From Cyanobacteria bacterium HKST-UBA04 (GTDB lineage: Bacteria; Cyanobacteriota; Vampirovibrionia; Vampirovibrionales; JAGQHJ01): a stretch of DNA of 47,521 nucleotides. A model generated the notes under the pieces. It was given only the letters and a program-made list of their open reading frames with translations. It was not told where the DNA came from and did not search any database. The translations under genes and the position numbers were made by a program. Positions 7,784 to 18,232 of the stretch are shown in pieces. Position 1 is the first letter of the stretch. Every line of letters starts with the position of its first letter. Where the stretch lies: contig JAGQHJ010000010.1 in NCBI GenBank assembly GCA_020431915.1, positions 1 through 47,521 of the forward strand, written 5' to 3'.

Positions 7784-8856
7784 TGGTCCAGTTGTTCAAA
7801 TCCTTGTTGTGCGGCACGCTTCAGGTCAATAATGCCTTTCAGTGTATCAGGTTTAAGCCAATCCTGTACGTTATGGTCATCGGCCACGGTCTGGGCCAGG
7901 GTTTCCCACTGGTCGGGCTCAAAACAAAGGCCGTTGATCTGCCCCATCAGGTAACGCACCTTGGGATCGTACGCCAACCCCACAACCGGCCGGCTAAGGG
8001 CAGCCGCCACCAGCAGGGCATGAAACCGCATGGCCACCACCAGCTCGCTGGCCAAAATCCCCTCGATGACCTGATGGCTGTGGAACCAGCGGTAAGGCAC
8101 CTTGAGCCTTTTTAGGTGCGCTTCGAGCCGAGCCAACGCCGCCATGTCCGTGCCGGCATGGCAGTCAATCAGGTTAACGCCATGATCCTGAACACCGGGA
8201 ATCTGCATCAGGGTTTCGGCCACCTGCCCAATGGCCTTGCTGGTCAGGTCCGGCCATGGGCGCAACGACACCCCAATGCCTTTGGGTGGCACCGTCAAGT
8301 CCGTGGTCTTCGGAATTAAGTTACCCACCAACCACCCAGGATCGGCCATTAAGTACACCCCTTTTTTCGTGCAGGTTTTCAAGTACTCCTGGCTGGCCCG
8401 GTCGCGCACCACAATCAGGTTGGCCCGGTTAATAACGAAACCCAGTATCCACTGGCTCAGCAAGCGTTTCAGAGGCCCCACACCCTGGGCAAAAAAGGCA
8501 ATGGGCCGACGCGCAACAGTCGCCATCATCATCAACCCACCGTAATACACCGGGCTTAACGGGCCGGTTTTATCCTGAAACAACCCGCCACCGCCAATGA
8601 TAAACCCATGGCAGTGTTTCATGGTGTGCCAAATGGCTTTGACATCGGTCCGTCCAACGGCCTCGACCCCATACTGCCGGGCGGTTTTTTGGGGTTCGGC
8701 CGACAACAGCACCGGCTCGGCCCCATATTGGCGCAGATGGTCGATAATTACCTGGGCAATCAGTTCGTCGCCAAAGTTCTCAAAGCCATAGTACCCCCCA
8801 ATCAGTATCCGCTTACCGGCAGTAGCAGGGGACGTATCTTGAGCAAGGTTGGTCAC
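7765..8856 (-). CDS. csaB: Polysaccharide pyruvyl transferase, CsaB type
   Basis: CsaB adds pyruvate ketal to cell-wall-linked polysaccharide, the anchor for SLH-domain surface proteins. Recognisable elements are ILIGGYYGFENFGDELI near residues 17-33, IIGGGGLFQDKTGPLSPVYY, FFAQGVGPL and a VVRDRAS segment, all typical of the family. Length is 363 residues. Translation starts at GTG, 12 bases after the rfbD stop, with only an AGG-type ribosome site. Position after two dTDP-rhamnose genes suggests it modifies a rhamnose-containing envelope polymer. Presence of SLH proteins cannot be checked here. Confidence 0.85.
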   Translation of the reverse strand: MTNLAQDTSPATAGKRILIGGYYGFENFGDELIAQVIIDHLRQYGAEPVLLSAEPQKTARQYGVEAVGRTDVKAIWHTMKHCHGFIIGGGGLFQDKTGPLSPVYYGGLMMMATVARRPIAFFAQGVGPLKRLLSQWILGFVINRANLIVVRDRASQEYLKTCTKKGVYLMADPGWLVGNLIPKTTDLTVPPKGIGVSLRPWPDLTSKAIGQVAETLMQIPGVQDHGVNLIDCHAGTDMAALARLEAHLKRLKVPYRWFHSHQVIEGILASELVVAMRFHALLVAAALSRPVVGLAYDPKVRYLMGQINGLCFEPDQWETLAQTVADDHNVQDWLKPDTLKGIIDLKRAAQQGFEQLDQWLNKL

Positions 8857-8868
8857 GGTGGCTGGAGC

Positions 8869-9822
8869 CTACGTGCTGACAGGGGACAACTTGGATTCGA
8901 GCGCATCAGGCCGTTTGGCATTATGCAGATCGTTATAGGAACAAAAAGCACGCAAACCGCCGTCCCAACCGGGCATGCTCTCAAAAGAAGTTTCCATGGC
9001 CGTATTGGCGGGCCGAGGGGCAGCAAAGTTAAAGTCGGCCGTGGCCTGCGGCACCATAAAGTCGGGGGGCACGGTCATGGCCTGGCACAACAACAACGCC
9101 TGCTCGTACCGGGTGGTTTGCCCCGTGGCACAGCCGTGCACAATACCGTAAACCGGGTGCTGCAACACGTCTATAATCACACTGCACAAATCCGACACAC
9201 AGGTTGGTGTGCCCGTTTGGTCATGGGCCACCTTAATGGGGTCGGGCTTGGAACATTTATTGGGGTACAGGGCATGGTTGCGGGCCGCTTGGGCGGCATT
9301 AATCACAAACCAGACAAACCCGGTCTGTTTTTGGCCATAGAGCCAACTGGTTCGAATAATCGTGCTGCGCTCGGGGTAGACGGCCATGATGGCCTCTTCA
9401 CCCAGGGCCTTGGATTTGCCATAGGCATTGATGGGACAGGTCGAATCTTGCGGGGTATAGGGCGCCCCCTTCTTGCCGTCAAACACGTAATCCGTACTGA
9501 TATGAATCAACCGCTTGCCGTTGTCCCGGGCCCACTCGGCCATGGCCCTGACGGCAACGTGGTTTACCTGATCGGCCAGTTCCGGCTCCGACTCGGCTTG
9601 GTCCACATTCGTGTAAGCGGCAGCGTTAATAATAATGGGCGGGTTTATCTGGTCCAGAGCCGATTTAATGGCATGGGGCGGGGCACTGAGGTTGACCTGG
9701 TTTCGACCAACGCCAGACAGAAACCCCGTAAAACAAGGCAAATCGACCAGCATTTGCAGTAGTTCACTGCCCAAGTTGCCCGTACCACCCGTGATAATGA
9801 TTGATTCTTCGACAATATGCAT
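8869..9822 (-). CDS. rfbD: dTDP-4-dehydrorhamnose reductase
   Basis: RfbD carries out the last step of dTDP-L-rhamnose synthesis, reducing the 4-keto sugar with NAD(P)H. The Rossmann loop TGGTGNLGSE lies at the N-terminus; STDYVFDG and the catalytic YxxxK as NAYGKSKALGE are clear. Length is 317 residues, slightly longer than usual, with a C-terminal extension past the substrate domain. A plausible AAGG lies upstream of the ATG. It sits 30 bases after rfbB and 12 before csaB, so these are one transcription unit. The partner genes rfbA and rfbC are not in the window. Confidence 0.9.
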   Translation of the reverse strand: MHIVEESIIITGGTGNLGSELLQMLVDLPCFTGFLSGVGRNQVNLSAPPHAIKSALDQINPPIIINAAAYTNVDQAESEPELADQVNHVAVRAMAEWARDNGKRLIHISTDYVFDGKKGAPYTPQDSTCPINAYGKSKALGEEAIMAVYPERSTIIRTSWLYGQKQTGFVWFVINAAQAARNHALYPNKCSKPDPIKVAHDQTGTPTCVSDLCSVIIDVLQHPVYGIVHGCATGQTTRYEQALLLCQAMTVPPDFMVPQATADFNFAAPRPANTAMETSFESMPGWDGGLRAFCSYNDLHNAKRPDALESKLSPVST

Positions 9823-9852
9823 CGCTTTGTTTACCTTGTAGGGGCTCCTAAA

Positions 9853-10977
9853 TTAATCGGCCGTCGCGGTCAACGCCATCGAATCCGACAGCCAGCCGGC
9901 GCCCGTCGTGGCGGCATGTTGTTCGGGACGATGCTTGAGTCCTTCAAGCCAAGCAGTGTGCTTCTGATACCAGGCAATAGTCTCGCAGAGGCCGGTCTCA
10001 AATTCAATGGCATGAGACCATCCCAGCTGATGCCGTATTTTTTGGGTATCCAGGGCATACCGTCGATCGTGGCCGGGCCGGTCCGTGACATATTCAATCA
10101 GGTCGTCGGGCTTGCCCAGCGCCTTGAGAATGGAAAGGGTCACCACCATGTTGCTTTGCTGGTTGTTGGCCCCAATGTTGTAGACCTGACCCGGTGTGCC
10201 CTGGAGCAGCACGGCAATCAAGCCACTGACATGATCCTTGACGTGGATCCAGTCGCGAATGTTCAGCCCGTCGCCATAAACCGGCAGTGGCTCGTTGTTG
10301 GTGGCCCGCAGGATAAAAAACGGAATTAGCTTCTCGGGAAACTGGTAGGGGCCATAGTTGTTGCCGCAACGGGTAACCAGCACGGGCAAACCGAATGTTT
10401 CGAAGTAGCTGCGGCATAACATATCGCCGGCAGCCTTAGTGGCCGAATACGGACTGTTGGGCGCCAGCGCCGAGGTTTCATCAAACTGGGTGTCTTCCCC
10501 CAGGGCCAACGATCCGTACACCTCGTCGGTAGAGACCTGCAAAAAGCGTGTAATGCCATGACAACGGGCACTTTCAAGCAGCACGTGGGTACCCAGCACG
10601 TTGGTTCGGGTAAAGGCCATCGGGCCGGTAATACTGCGATCGACATGGCTTTCGGCCGCCACGTTGACGACCATCGTCGCCTCGGCCATCAACGCATCGA
10701 CCAGAGCCGGGTCGCAAATGTCGCCGTGCACAAACCGGTAGCGACCCGCTTCCATCAGGTCGGGGTTCTGCTCCACATCGGCCAAATTGGCCCGGTTCCC
10801 GGCGTACGTCAGTGCATCAAGGTTAATGACACGCGAATCGGGCAAGGTTTCAAGCAGGCCGCGAACCAGCCAAGAGCCAATAAAACCGGCCCCACCGGTT
10901 ACCAGAATGGTTTGGGGCTGTGTGCTCAACGTACTGTCGGTAATATGGGTAATGTGGGTATGGTCGGTACGATCCAT
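9853..10977 (-). CDS. rfbB: dTDP-glucose 4,6-dehydratase
   Basis: RfbB converts dTDP-glucose to dTDP-4-keto-6-deoxyglucose, the first committed step to dTDP-rhamnose. It has the NAD-binding TGGAGFIGSWLV, the STDEVYG motif, the catalytic SPYSATKAAGD (YxxxK) and RCGNNYGPYQFPEKLIP, all diagnostic. The N-terminus carries about 23 extra residues rich in Thr, His and Asp before the Rossmann fold. I use the ATG at 10977; a TTG immediately before it (10980) is also possible. No strong ribosome site is seen for either. It is the first gene of the minus-strand envelope run. Confidence 0.93.
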   Translation of the reverse strand: MDRTDHTHITHITDSTLSTQPQTILVTGGAGFIGSWLVRGLLETLPDSRVINLDALTYAGNRANLADVEQNPDLMEAGRYRFVHGDICDPALVDALMAEATMVVNVAAESHVDRSITGPMAFTRTNVLGTHVLLESARCHGITRFLQVSTDEVYGSLALGEDTQFDETSALAPNSPYSATKAAGDMLCRSYFETFGLPVLVTRCGNNYGPYQFPEKLIPFFILRATNNEPLPVYGDGLNIRDWIHVKDHVSGLIAVLLQGTPGQVYNIGANNQQSNMVVTLSILKALGKPDDLIEYVTDRPGHDRRYALDTQKIRHQLGWSHAIEFETGLCETIAWYQKHTAWLEGLKHRPEQHAATTGAGWLSDSMALTATAD

Positions 10978-11266
10978 CAAGGGAAGACATCCGCCTGTTT
11001 TGGGCTTGTTTAACGGGGCTGGCTAACGGAGTAGGGGTTAACCATGTGCCGGTGTTGGCCACCCTAAGTTCGCTATAGGGTCGCCATCGCCCCTTAGCAT
11101 AAGGGAAACGGACGGTAATGAAAACCGTTTCGGGCGGTTGCCATGGCACAGAGTACCGGCAAGACACCAAACTGTGTTGCGCCTTAGGCGTCCACCCGCC
11201 TTTATGCTAGGCTGGGCAGTGCAAGCTGAACACACTCGTCTTGATTAGCAGAGGGGCCCGAACGCC

Positions 11267-11758
11267 GTGACACCACCAGATGCTTCATCCACCAGTCAGC
11301 CCAACCAGCGGATTATTTCCGTCGGAGCAGACCATGCCGGCTTTGAGTTAAAGGAATTCCTGAAAAACAGCCTTGAAAACTCCGGGTTCGAGGTGATTGA
11401 TGTCGGCTGCGACTCCAACAACAGCGTGGATTACCCCGACTTTGGCTACAAGCTGACACAAACCATCGAGTCCGGTCGGTCGCCTGCCGGTATTTTGTGC
11501 TGCGGCAGCGGTATCGGCATGGCCATGGCGGCCAACCGAAACCCGGCCATACGCGCCGTGGTGTGCAGCAACAACGATGACGCTCGGATGAGCCGGCTTC
11601 ACAACAATGCCAATGTCATCTGTTTTGGCCAGCGGTTTGTGTCGGCCCCGTATGCCCTGGAAATCCTGGAAACTTTCCTTAATACCCCCTTCGAAGGCGA
11701 GCGCCACCAGACGCGGATCGACAAGCTCAGCGCACCGCCGACCCCTACCTCCGTCTAA
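11267..11758 (+). CDS. rpiB: Ribose-5-phosphate isomerase B
   Basis: RpiB interconverts ribose 5-phosphate and ribulose 5-phosphate. It shows the family signature: [15 protein letters not shown] near the N-terminus, then [17 protein letters not shown] with the catalytic Cys, and [15 protein letters not shown]. Translation starts at GTG, preceded by AGAGGGG at a normal distance. The 163 residues include short Pro/Ser/Thr-rich tails at both ends. glyA follows 32 bases later, an arrangement also common in other bacteria (rpiB-glyA). Confidence 0.95.
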   Translation: MTPPDASSTSQPNQRIISVGADHAGFELKEFLKNSLENSGFEVIDVGCDSNNSVDYPDFGYKLTQTIESGRSPAGILCCGSGIGMAMAANRNPAIRAVVCSNNDDARMSRLHNNANVICFGQRFVSAPYALEILETFLNTPFEGERHQTRIDKLSAPPTPTSV

Positions 11759-11790
11759 GTTTACGTGATCAGAAAGGACGCCACCCCTCT

Positions 11791-13050
11791 ATGGATCCCC
11801 TTGCCCCCATTCGTAAAACCGACCCGGACGTTGCCGAGTTGCTGCAACAGGAATTGGAACGCCAACAGCAGCATATTGAGCTGATTGCCAGCGAAAATTT
11901 TGTGAGCCCGGCCGTACTGGCTGCAGCCGGCACGGTGTTAACCAACAAGTATGCCGAAGGCCTGCCGGGAAAACGCTACTATGGTGGCTGCCAGATTGTA
12001 GACGGGGTGGAGCAACTGGCCATTGACCGGCTCAAGCAGTTGTTTGGCTGCTATCATGCCAACGTGCAACCGCACAGCGGCGCCAACGCCAACCTGGCGG
12101 CTTTCATGGCCGTAGGCCTGCACGAAGGCGATACCATTCTGGGGCAGGACTTAAGCAACGGGGGCCATTTAACCCACGGCTCACCGGCCAACTTCTCCGG
12201 CAAGATTTACAACGCCCAGCATTATTCCGTCGACCCCGACACGGGCCGATTGGACATGGACCAGGTACGCCAAAAAGCCCTGGACGTAAAACCCAAATTG
12301 ATTATCTGCGGCACGAGCGCCTATTCGCGTACCCTCGACTTTGCCCGCTTCCGTGAAATTGCCGACGAGGTGGGTGCCGTGCTGATGGCCGACATTGCCC
12401 ACATTGCCGGCCTGGTCGTCACGGGGCTGCATCCCAGCCCGGTCCCCCATGCGCACATCGTTACCACCACCACCCACAAAACCCTTCGTGGCCCTCGAGG
12501 CGGGGTTATCATGAGCAACGCCGACTATGCCAAAGCCATCGACAAGGCAGTTTTCCCCACACTACAAGGCGGCCCGCTAATGCATATCATTGCCGCCAAA
12601 GCCGTGGCCTTCAAGGAAGCCCTGTCCGACGAGTTCAAGACCTACAGTCAGCAGGTAATCGACAACGCCCAAGCCCTGGCCGGCGGCCTGCTTGAAGAAG
12701 GTATCGATATCGTCAGCGGCGGCACGGACACTCACCTGATGATGGTCGACCTGCGTCGCCTGGGCCTGACCGGCAAGGAAGCCGAAGCCCGCCTGGAGCG
12801 CATTTACATTACAACCAACAAGAACACCGTCCCGAACGACCCGCAAAGCCCGTTTATTACCAGTGGTATTCGGCTTGGCAGCCCGGCCGTAACCACCCGC
12901 GGGTTTAAGCAGGACGACATGCGCGAACTGGCCCGCATTATTGCCACCGCCCTGAAAGACGAGTCGCAGCTCGACGGACTTAAAAACAGCGTGGCCCAAC
13001 TCACCGGCAAACACCCGCTTTACGCCGAATTGGCTCCGGTGGCGTGCTAA
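11791..13050 (+). CDS. glyA: Serine hydroxymethyltransferase
   Basis: GlyA is a PLP enzyme that converts serine and THF to glycine and methylene-THF, feeding the MetF step. Conserved pieces are [41 protein letters not shown] and the PLP-lysine region [14 protein letters not shown]. At 419 residues it has the normal length. AAAGGA lies upstream of the ATG. It forms an operon-like run with rpiB; the next gene begins 90 bases on, behind a possible promoter. Confidence 0.97.
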   Translation: MDPLAPIRKTDPDVAELLQQELERQQQHIELIASENFVSPAVLAAAGTVLTNKYAEGLPGKRYYGGCQIVDGVEQLAIDRLKQLFGCYHANVQPHSGANANLAAFMAVGLHEGDTILGQDLSNGGHLTHGSPANFSGKIYNAQHYSVDPDTGRLDMDQVRQKALDVKPKLIICGTSAYSRTLDFARFREIADEVGAVLMADIAHIAGLVVTGLHPSPVPHAHIVTTTTHKTLRGPRGGVIMSNADYAKAIDKAVFPTLQGGPLMHIIAAKAVAFKEALSDEFKTYSQQVIDNAQALAGGLLEEGIDIVSGGTDTHLMMVDLRRLGLTGKEAEARLERIYITTNKNTVPNDPQSPFITSGIRLGSPAVTTRGFKQDDMRELARIIATALKDESQLDGLKNSVAQLTGKHPLYAELAPVAC

Positions 13051-13087
13051 ACACAGGTGTTTTAGGCGGTTTGAACTGTTCTTGCGG

Positions 13088-13093
13088 TATAAT
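13088..13093 (+). promoter_or_regulatory. Possible -10 box (TATAAT) for the WecA/TagO gene
   Basis: A perfect TATAAT lies 47 bases before the TTG start at 13141. No good -35 box is seen at 16-18 bases; TTGAAC is only 11 bases upstream. It is therefore a weak promoter call. Confidence 0.3.
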
Positions 13094-13140
13094 AGGGCAG
13101 TCGTTTTTTGTTTGCCTAAAACCCTGACAGGACAGCCCCA

Positions 13141-14322
13141 TTGGACTTTTTTGATCTCCTGAACCTTATTTCCACCAAATTATCCTCACCCTGGGTAATT
13201 GCGGGCGGCTTTATGCTGGCCCTGGTGGCCTCGGGTATTTTAACGCCAATCATCCGATCGTGGGCCATTGATGCCGGGCTATACGATATTCCCAATGACC
13301 GAAAAATCCACAAATACCCCATTCCGCGCCTGGGCGGTGTGGCCATTTGGGGCGGGTTCTTGGCCGCCCTGGCCTTGATGAGCCTGGCCTTTCGGAACCA
13401 GTTGGGGGATGCCACCATCATCGGCACCATTCTCGGTGGCACCATCATCTTTTTTGTGGGCCTGATTGACGACATTTACAACCTCTCGCCTTACCTCAAG
13501 CTGTTTGGCCAAATGCTGGCTGCCCTGGTTGCCATTAACATGGGGGTGCACATCACAGCCCTGGACCTGCCTTTCAGCAAGATCCTGCTGCTGCAGATTC
13601 TAAGCGTCCCCTTCACCCTGGTTTGGCTGATTGGTGTCAGCAACGCCTTCAACTTTATTGACGGCGTCGACGGCCTGGCCGGAGGCGTGACGATGATCAG
13701 CGCCTTGACGATGGCCGTGGTGGGGCTGTACATGAACCAACCCGTGGCCGCCCTGGTTTCTGCCTGCCTGGCCGGGGCCACGCTGGGGTTTTTAAACTTC
13801 AATTTCTATCCCGCCCGTATTTTTATGGGCGACAGCGGGGCGCTGTTTTGCGGCTTTGTTTTGGCCTGCATTTCCATTACCGGGGTACTCAAAACGCTGA
13901 CGATGTCCATGCTGTTGCCGGTGGTGGTGTTGACGGTCCCCATTCTCGACATCACCTTTTCCACGCTGCGACGGCTCTTCAAGCTGCAGAGCCCCTTCCA
14001 GGCCGATGCCGATCACCTGCACCACCGGTTGCTAAAAGCGGGCCTGTCGCAGCTTTGGGTGGTGTTTGCCTTGTATGGTATCTGTGCCGTGGCCGGCATG
14101 CTGGCCACCTATTACATCGGGCACCTGGGCAACTACCTGATGGTACTGTTCTCGGTTGTCGTGCTGGCCGCACTGACCGTTTTCCTGTCACGCCTGCTCT
14201 CCGGCCGCGAGGCACCCCGGCGCAACCTGACCGCCACCATGGAACATCCCTCTCCGGCCAGCCCCACCTCTGCGAAGGTTCCGACGAATACCGAGCCTGT
14301 CATCGGCAACCACAACCCCTGA
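13141..14322 (+). CDS. Undecaprenyl-phosphate sugar-1-phosphate transferase (WecA/TagO/MraY family)
   Basis: This multispanning enzyme moves a sugar 1-phosphate (usually GlcNAc-1-P) from its UDP form to undecaprenyl phosphate, starting a surface polymer. Signatures are GLYDIPNDRKIHKYPIPRLGG, FVGLIDDIYNLSP (the DD motif), NAFNFIDGVDGLAGG, RIFMGDSGALF and the HLHHRL motif after DAD. These fit WecA/TagO rather than MraY. About ten hydrophobic segments fill the first 335 residues; the tail is Pro/Thr-rich and soluble. Translation starts at TTG with AGGA 8 nt upstream. It lies 50 bases ahead of coaBC. uppS and ispG in this window supply its lipid carrier, and rfb/csaB would act on the same polymer class. 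Confidence 0.88.
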   Translation: MDFFDLLNLISTKLSSPWVIAGGFMLALVASGILTPIIRSWAIDAGLYDIPNDRKIHKYPIPRLGGVAIWGGFLAALALMSLAFRNQLGDATIIGTILGGTIIFFVGLIDDIYNLSPYLKLFGQMLAALVAINMGVHITALDLPFSKILLLQILSVPFTLVWLIGVSNAFNFIDGVDGLAGGVTMISALTMAVVGLYMNQPVAALVSACLAGATLGFLNFNFYPARIFMGDSGALFCGFVLACISITGVLKTLTMSMLLPVVVLTVPILDITFSTLRRLFKLQSPFQADADHLHHRLLKAGLSQLWVVFALYGICAVAGMLATYYIGHLGNYLMVLFSVVVLAALTVFLSRLLSGREAPRRNLTATMEHPSPASPTSAKVPTNTEPVIGNHNP

Positions 14323-14372
14323 TTTTCCGACACTGACCTGAACCGACTTCTCAATAGGGTGTCCCTGCGCTT

Positions 14373-15611
14373 ATGTCCGTATTTTCGAACCTGAACATAC
14401 TGGTCGCCGTAACCGGTGGCATTGCCGCCTACAAGGCCTGCGACGTCATACGGCAATGCCAGAAACTAGGGGCCCACCGGGTCAAGGCCCTGCTTAGCCC
14501 TTCGGCAGCCAAATTCGTCACCCCCCTAACCTTCGAAAGCCTGACGCGCGAAGCGGTCATGATAGACCCGTTCGAAAACGACGCCCATGGTACCCCCACC
14601 CACATTGCCGCTGCCCAGCAGTTCGACGTAATGGTGATTGTTCCGGCCACAGCCAATACCCTGGCCAAACTGGCCGGTGGATTGGCCGACAATATTTTGA
14701 CCACCACCGCATTAACCTTTACCCACAAGCCGGTGGTGGTGGCACCGGCCGCCAACACCCGAATGTGGCAGAACCCGGCTACCCAGCGCAACATTGCCCT
14801 GCTTGAAGCCTACGGCAACTACACCATTGTGCCGCCCGATACCGGCGATCTGGCCTGTGGCGAATCGGGGGAAGGCAAGCTGGCCCCCCTCGACACCCTG
14901 CTGCTTTATATACAACAAGCCACCCACCCGTATGCCGGCCTACTCAAGGGACAGCGAATCGTGATCAGCGCCGGTGGTACCCAGCAGCCGCTCGACCCGG
15001 TGCGGTACCTGGGCAACCACAGTTCCGGCAAAATGGGGGTCGCCTTGGCCGACGAATGCTTTGCAATGGGAGCCGACGTGGTGCTCGTCCATGCCCAGCC
15101 AGGCTCGTTGCAACGGCCCTACCCTATTCACCATACCCCCACGGTTCAGGCCATGGCCGACGCCGTTAGCCAAGCGTTTGCCACCGCCACGGGTCTCATT
15201 ATGGCGGCGGCCGTCAGCGACTACGCCCCCGACCAGGTAGCCGGGCACAAGCTGAAAAAATCGGGTAACCAAGCGTTGACCTTAACCCTGACACCCACCA
15301 TCGACATACTAAAAACCATGTCGGCCACCAAAACCGCCGATCAATGGACGGTGGGGTTTGCGGCCGAGACCAACGATCTGGCCCAAAACGCCCAGACCAA
15401 GCTGGTGGCCAAGGGGTGCGACATGCTGGTGGTCAACGACGTAAGCCGCTCGGACATTGGCATGGGCAGCGACCACAATGAAGTGACCCTATACCTGCCT
15501 AACCACGAAGCCATTCTGGTGCCCAAAACCAGCAAGTCGCTTATTGCCCGCCAGCTTCTCCTGCGCCTGGCCCAGCATGTGCTCAGCAAACCGCTCGTCA
15601 CCACGCCTTAA
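14373..15611 (+). CDS. coaBC: Bifunctional phosphopantothenoylcysteine decarboxylase / phosphopantothenate-cysteine ligase
   Basis: CoaBC adds cysteine to 4'-phosphopantothenate and decarboxylates the product on the way to coenzyme A. The N-terminal flavin half has AVTGGIAAYKACDVIR, the His of TPTHIAA, PAANTRMW (usually PAMNxxM, so Met to Ala) and the active-site Cys in GDLACGESGEGKLA. The C-terminal half has VISAGGTQQPLDPVRYLGNHSSGKMG, AAAVSDY and VGFAAET, and CDMLVVNDVSR near its end. At 412 residues, both activities appear intact. The ATG has an AGGGTG about 11 nt upstream. Confidence 0.95.
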   Translation: MSVFSNLNILVAVTGGIAAYKACDVIRQCQKLGAHRVKALLSPSAAKFVTPLTFESLTREAVMIDPFENDAHGTPTHIAAAQQFDVMVIVPATANTLAKLAGGLADNILTTTALTFTHKPVVVAPAANTRMWQNPATQRNIALLEAYGNYTIVPPDTGDLACGESGEGKLAPLDTLLLYIQQATHPYAGLLKGQRIVISAGGTQQPLDPVRYLGNHSSGKMGVALADECFAMGADVVLVHAQPGSLQRPYPIHHTPTVQAMADAVSQAFATATGLIMAAAVSDYAPDQVAGHKLKKSGNQALTLTLTPTIDILKTMSATKTADQWTVGFAAETNDLAQNAQTKLVAKGCDMLVVNDVSRSDIGMGSDHNEVTLYLPNHEAILVPKTSKSLIARQLLLRLAQHVLSKPLVTTP

Positions 15612-15676
15612 TTCACACTTGGTGGTTTGACCGACACCCAATGGCGTTACGGCCATGATGCCGCGCAGCCCAGCCA

Positions 15677-15712
15677 CAAAAATGCCGAGACCAGTAGGAA
15701 GGCGGTCTCGGC
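15677..15712 (-). terminator. Rho-independent terminator, minus strand
   Basis: The 9-bp stem GCCGAGACC/GGTCTCGGC (15684-15692 with 15704-15712) has an 11-nt loop. On the minus strand it is followed by ATTTTTG. It would end transcripts coming from the gene at 15972-16325. Confidence 0.7.
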
Positions 15713-15797
15713 AACACGTTCACGGATTAATGAAAGGCAACACTCACTTTATATTCGTGGGTGTCTATCTCATCACATCACAGTCAACCGTGTAAGG

Positions 15798-15970
15798 TTA
15801 GCGTAAGGAGATGCCCCCCTCGTTCCATTGGATTAGGGGTAAACCTTTATCTCTCGAGTGAAACGAGATAGGTCATTGGGGCAGATAGGGGTTTAGGAGT
15901 AAACGAAGAAAAAGGACTTCAGTCAGAATCGTTACAGGGTATTGGCTAGTGGGTTTCGGTTAGGAGTAAA
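15798..15970. repeat. Direct repeats TTAGGRGTAAA
   Basis: Three copies lie at 15833-15843 (TTAGGGGTAAA), 15893-15903 and 15960-15970 (both TTAGGAGTAAA). A degenerate fourth (TTAGCGTAA) is at 15798-15806. Spacings are 60 and 67 bases. All are in one orientation, just past the stop of the minus-strand gene at 15972. They are candidate protein-binding sites or a decayed repeat. Confidence 0.45.
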
Positions 15971-15971
15971 G

Positions 15972-16325
15972 CTAGTCGTAGAGAAAGGGCATCAGCTTTT
16001 CAACCCGGCCCGGTTCAGGCTCGCCGAGGTTTTCAAGCAGAATGGGCACAACCTTGTCCATCTGGCACTCAAAAGAGTAGTTGCCGCGATAGATGGAGCA
16101 GTTCAGGCAATCGGCCTTGGTCATGTGGCACTTAATGGCCTGGTCGGTCCAGGTTTGTGAAATGGAAGTCGAAATCCGGTCACGCTCTTCCGAACTCACC
16201 GCTTGGCGTTCCAGCGGCTTGGGACGGGTCGTGGTGGCAGCACCCGACTCGTTGAGCCACGGCAGGGACTCGTCACCTGTCGGTTTGGGCGTAGGGGTAC
16301 GGGTGGGCTTGGTGGTTAATCCCAT
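15972..16325 (-). CDS. Conserved-looking small Cys-cluster protein (117 aa), function unknown
   Basis: The first 45 residues are Pro/Thr-rich and probably disordered. The C-terminal half is compact and contains a Cys/His-rich segment, IKCHMTKADCLNCSIYR followed by GNYSFECQMDK, with Cys spacing C-x6-C-x2-C-x9-C plus a His. Such spacing suits a zinc site or a small iron-sulfur site, but no known family is recognised. There is no signal peptide, so it should be cytoplasmic. The ATG has a strong GGAGGT but at an unusually long 15 nt, and no alternative start lies between. Its own terminator is at 15677-15712. It stands alone between coaBC and ahcY. Confidence 0.65.
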   Translation of the reverse strand: MGLTTKPTRTPTPKPTGDESLPWLNESGAATTTRPKPLERQAVSSEERDRISTSISQTWTDQAIKCHMTKADCLNCSIYRGNYSFECQMDKVVPILLENLGEPEPGRVEKLMPFLYD

Positions 16326-18141
<1,816 letters not shown>

Positions 18142-18180
18142 TCCCCGGCCTTACCAACATACTGGTATCGTTATACCTAG

Positions 18181-18216
18181 ACGCCGTTGCCTTATCTTGT
18201 AGGGCAGCGGCGTTTA
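18181..18216 (+). terminator. Hairpin terminator after ahcY
   Basis: The 11-bp stem ACGCCGTTGCC/GGCAGCGGCGT (18181-18191 with 18203-18213, one G-U pair) is followed by TTTAGCTT. It begins 39 bases after the ahcY stop. The T-tract is short, so efficiency is uncertain. Confidence 0.6.
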
Positions 18217-18232
18217 GCTTAGGCCACCCAAT

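Larger units (their letters stand above)
15612..15971. other. Gene-free stretch with repeats and a minus-strand terminator
   Basis: This 360-bp region lies between the ends of convergent coaBC and the small gene at 15972. It contains a terminator-like hairpin (15677-15712), several copies of the word TTAGGAGTAAA, and a small TATCTC/GAGATA hairpin at about 15849-15870. No open frame looks real. If transcription of the 15972 gene stops at the hairpin, its mRNA has a 3' tail of about 260 nt, long enough for a 3'-derived small RNA. Confidence 0.4.
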
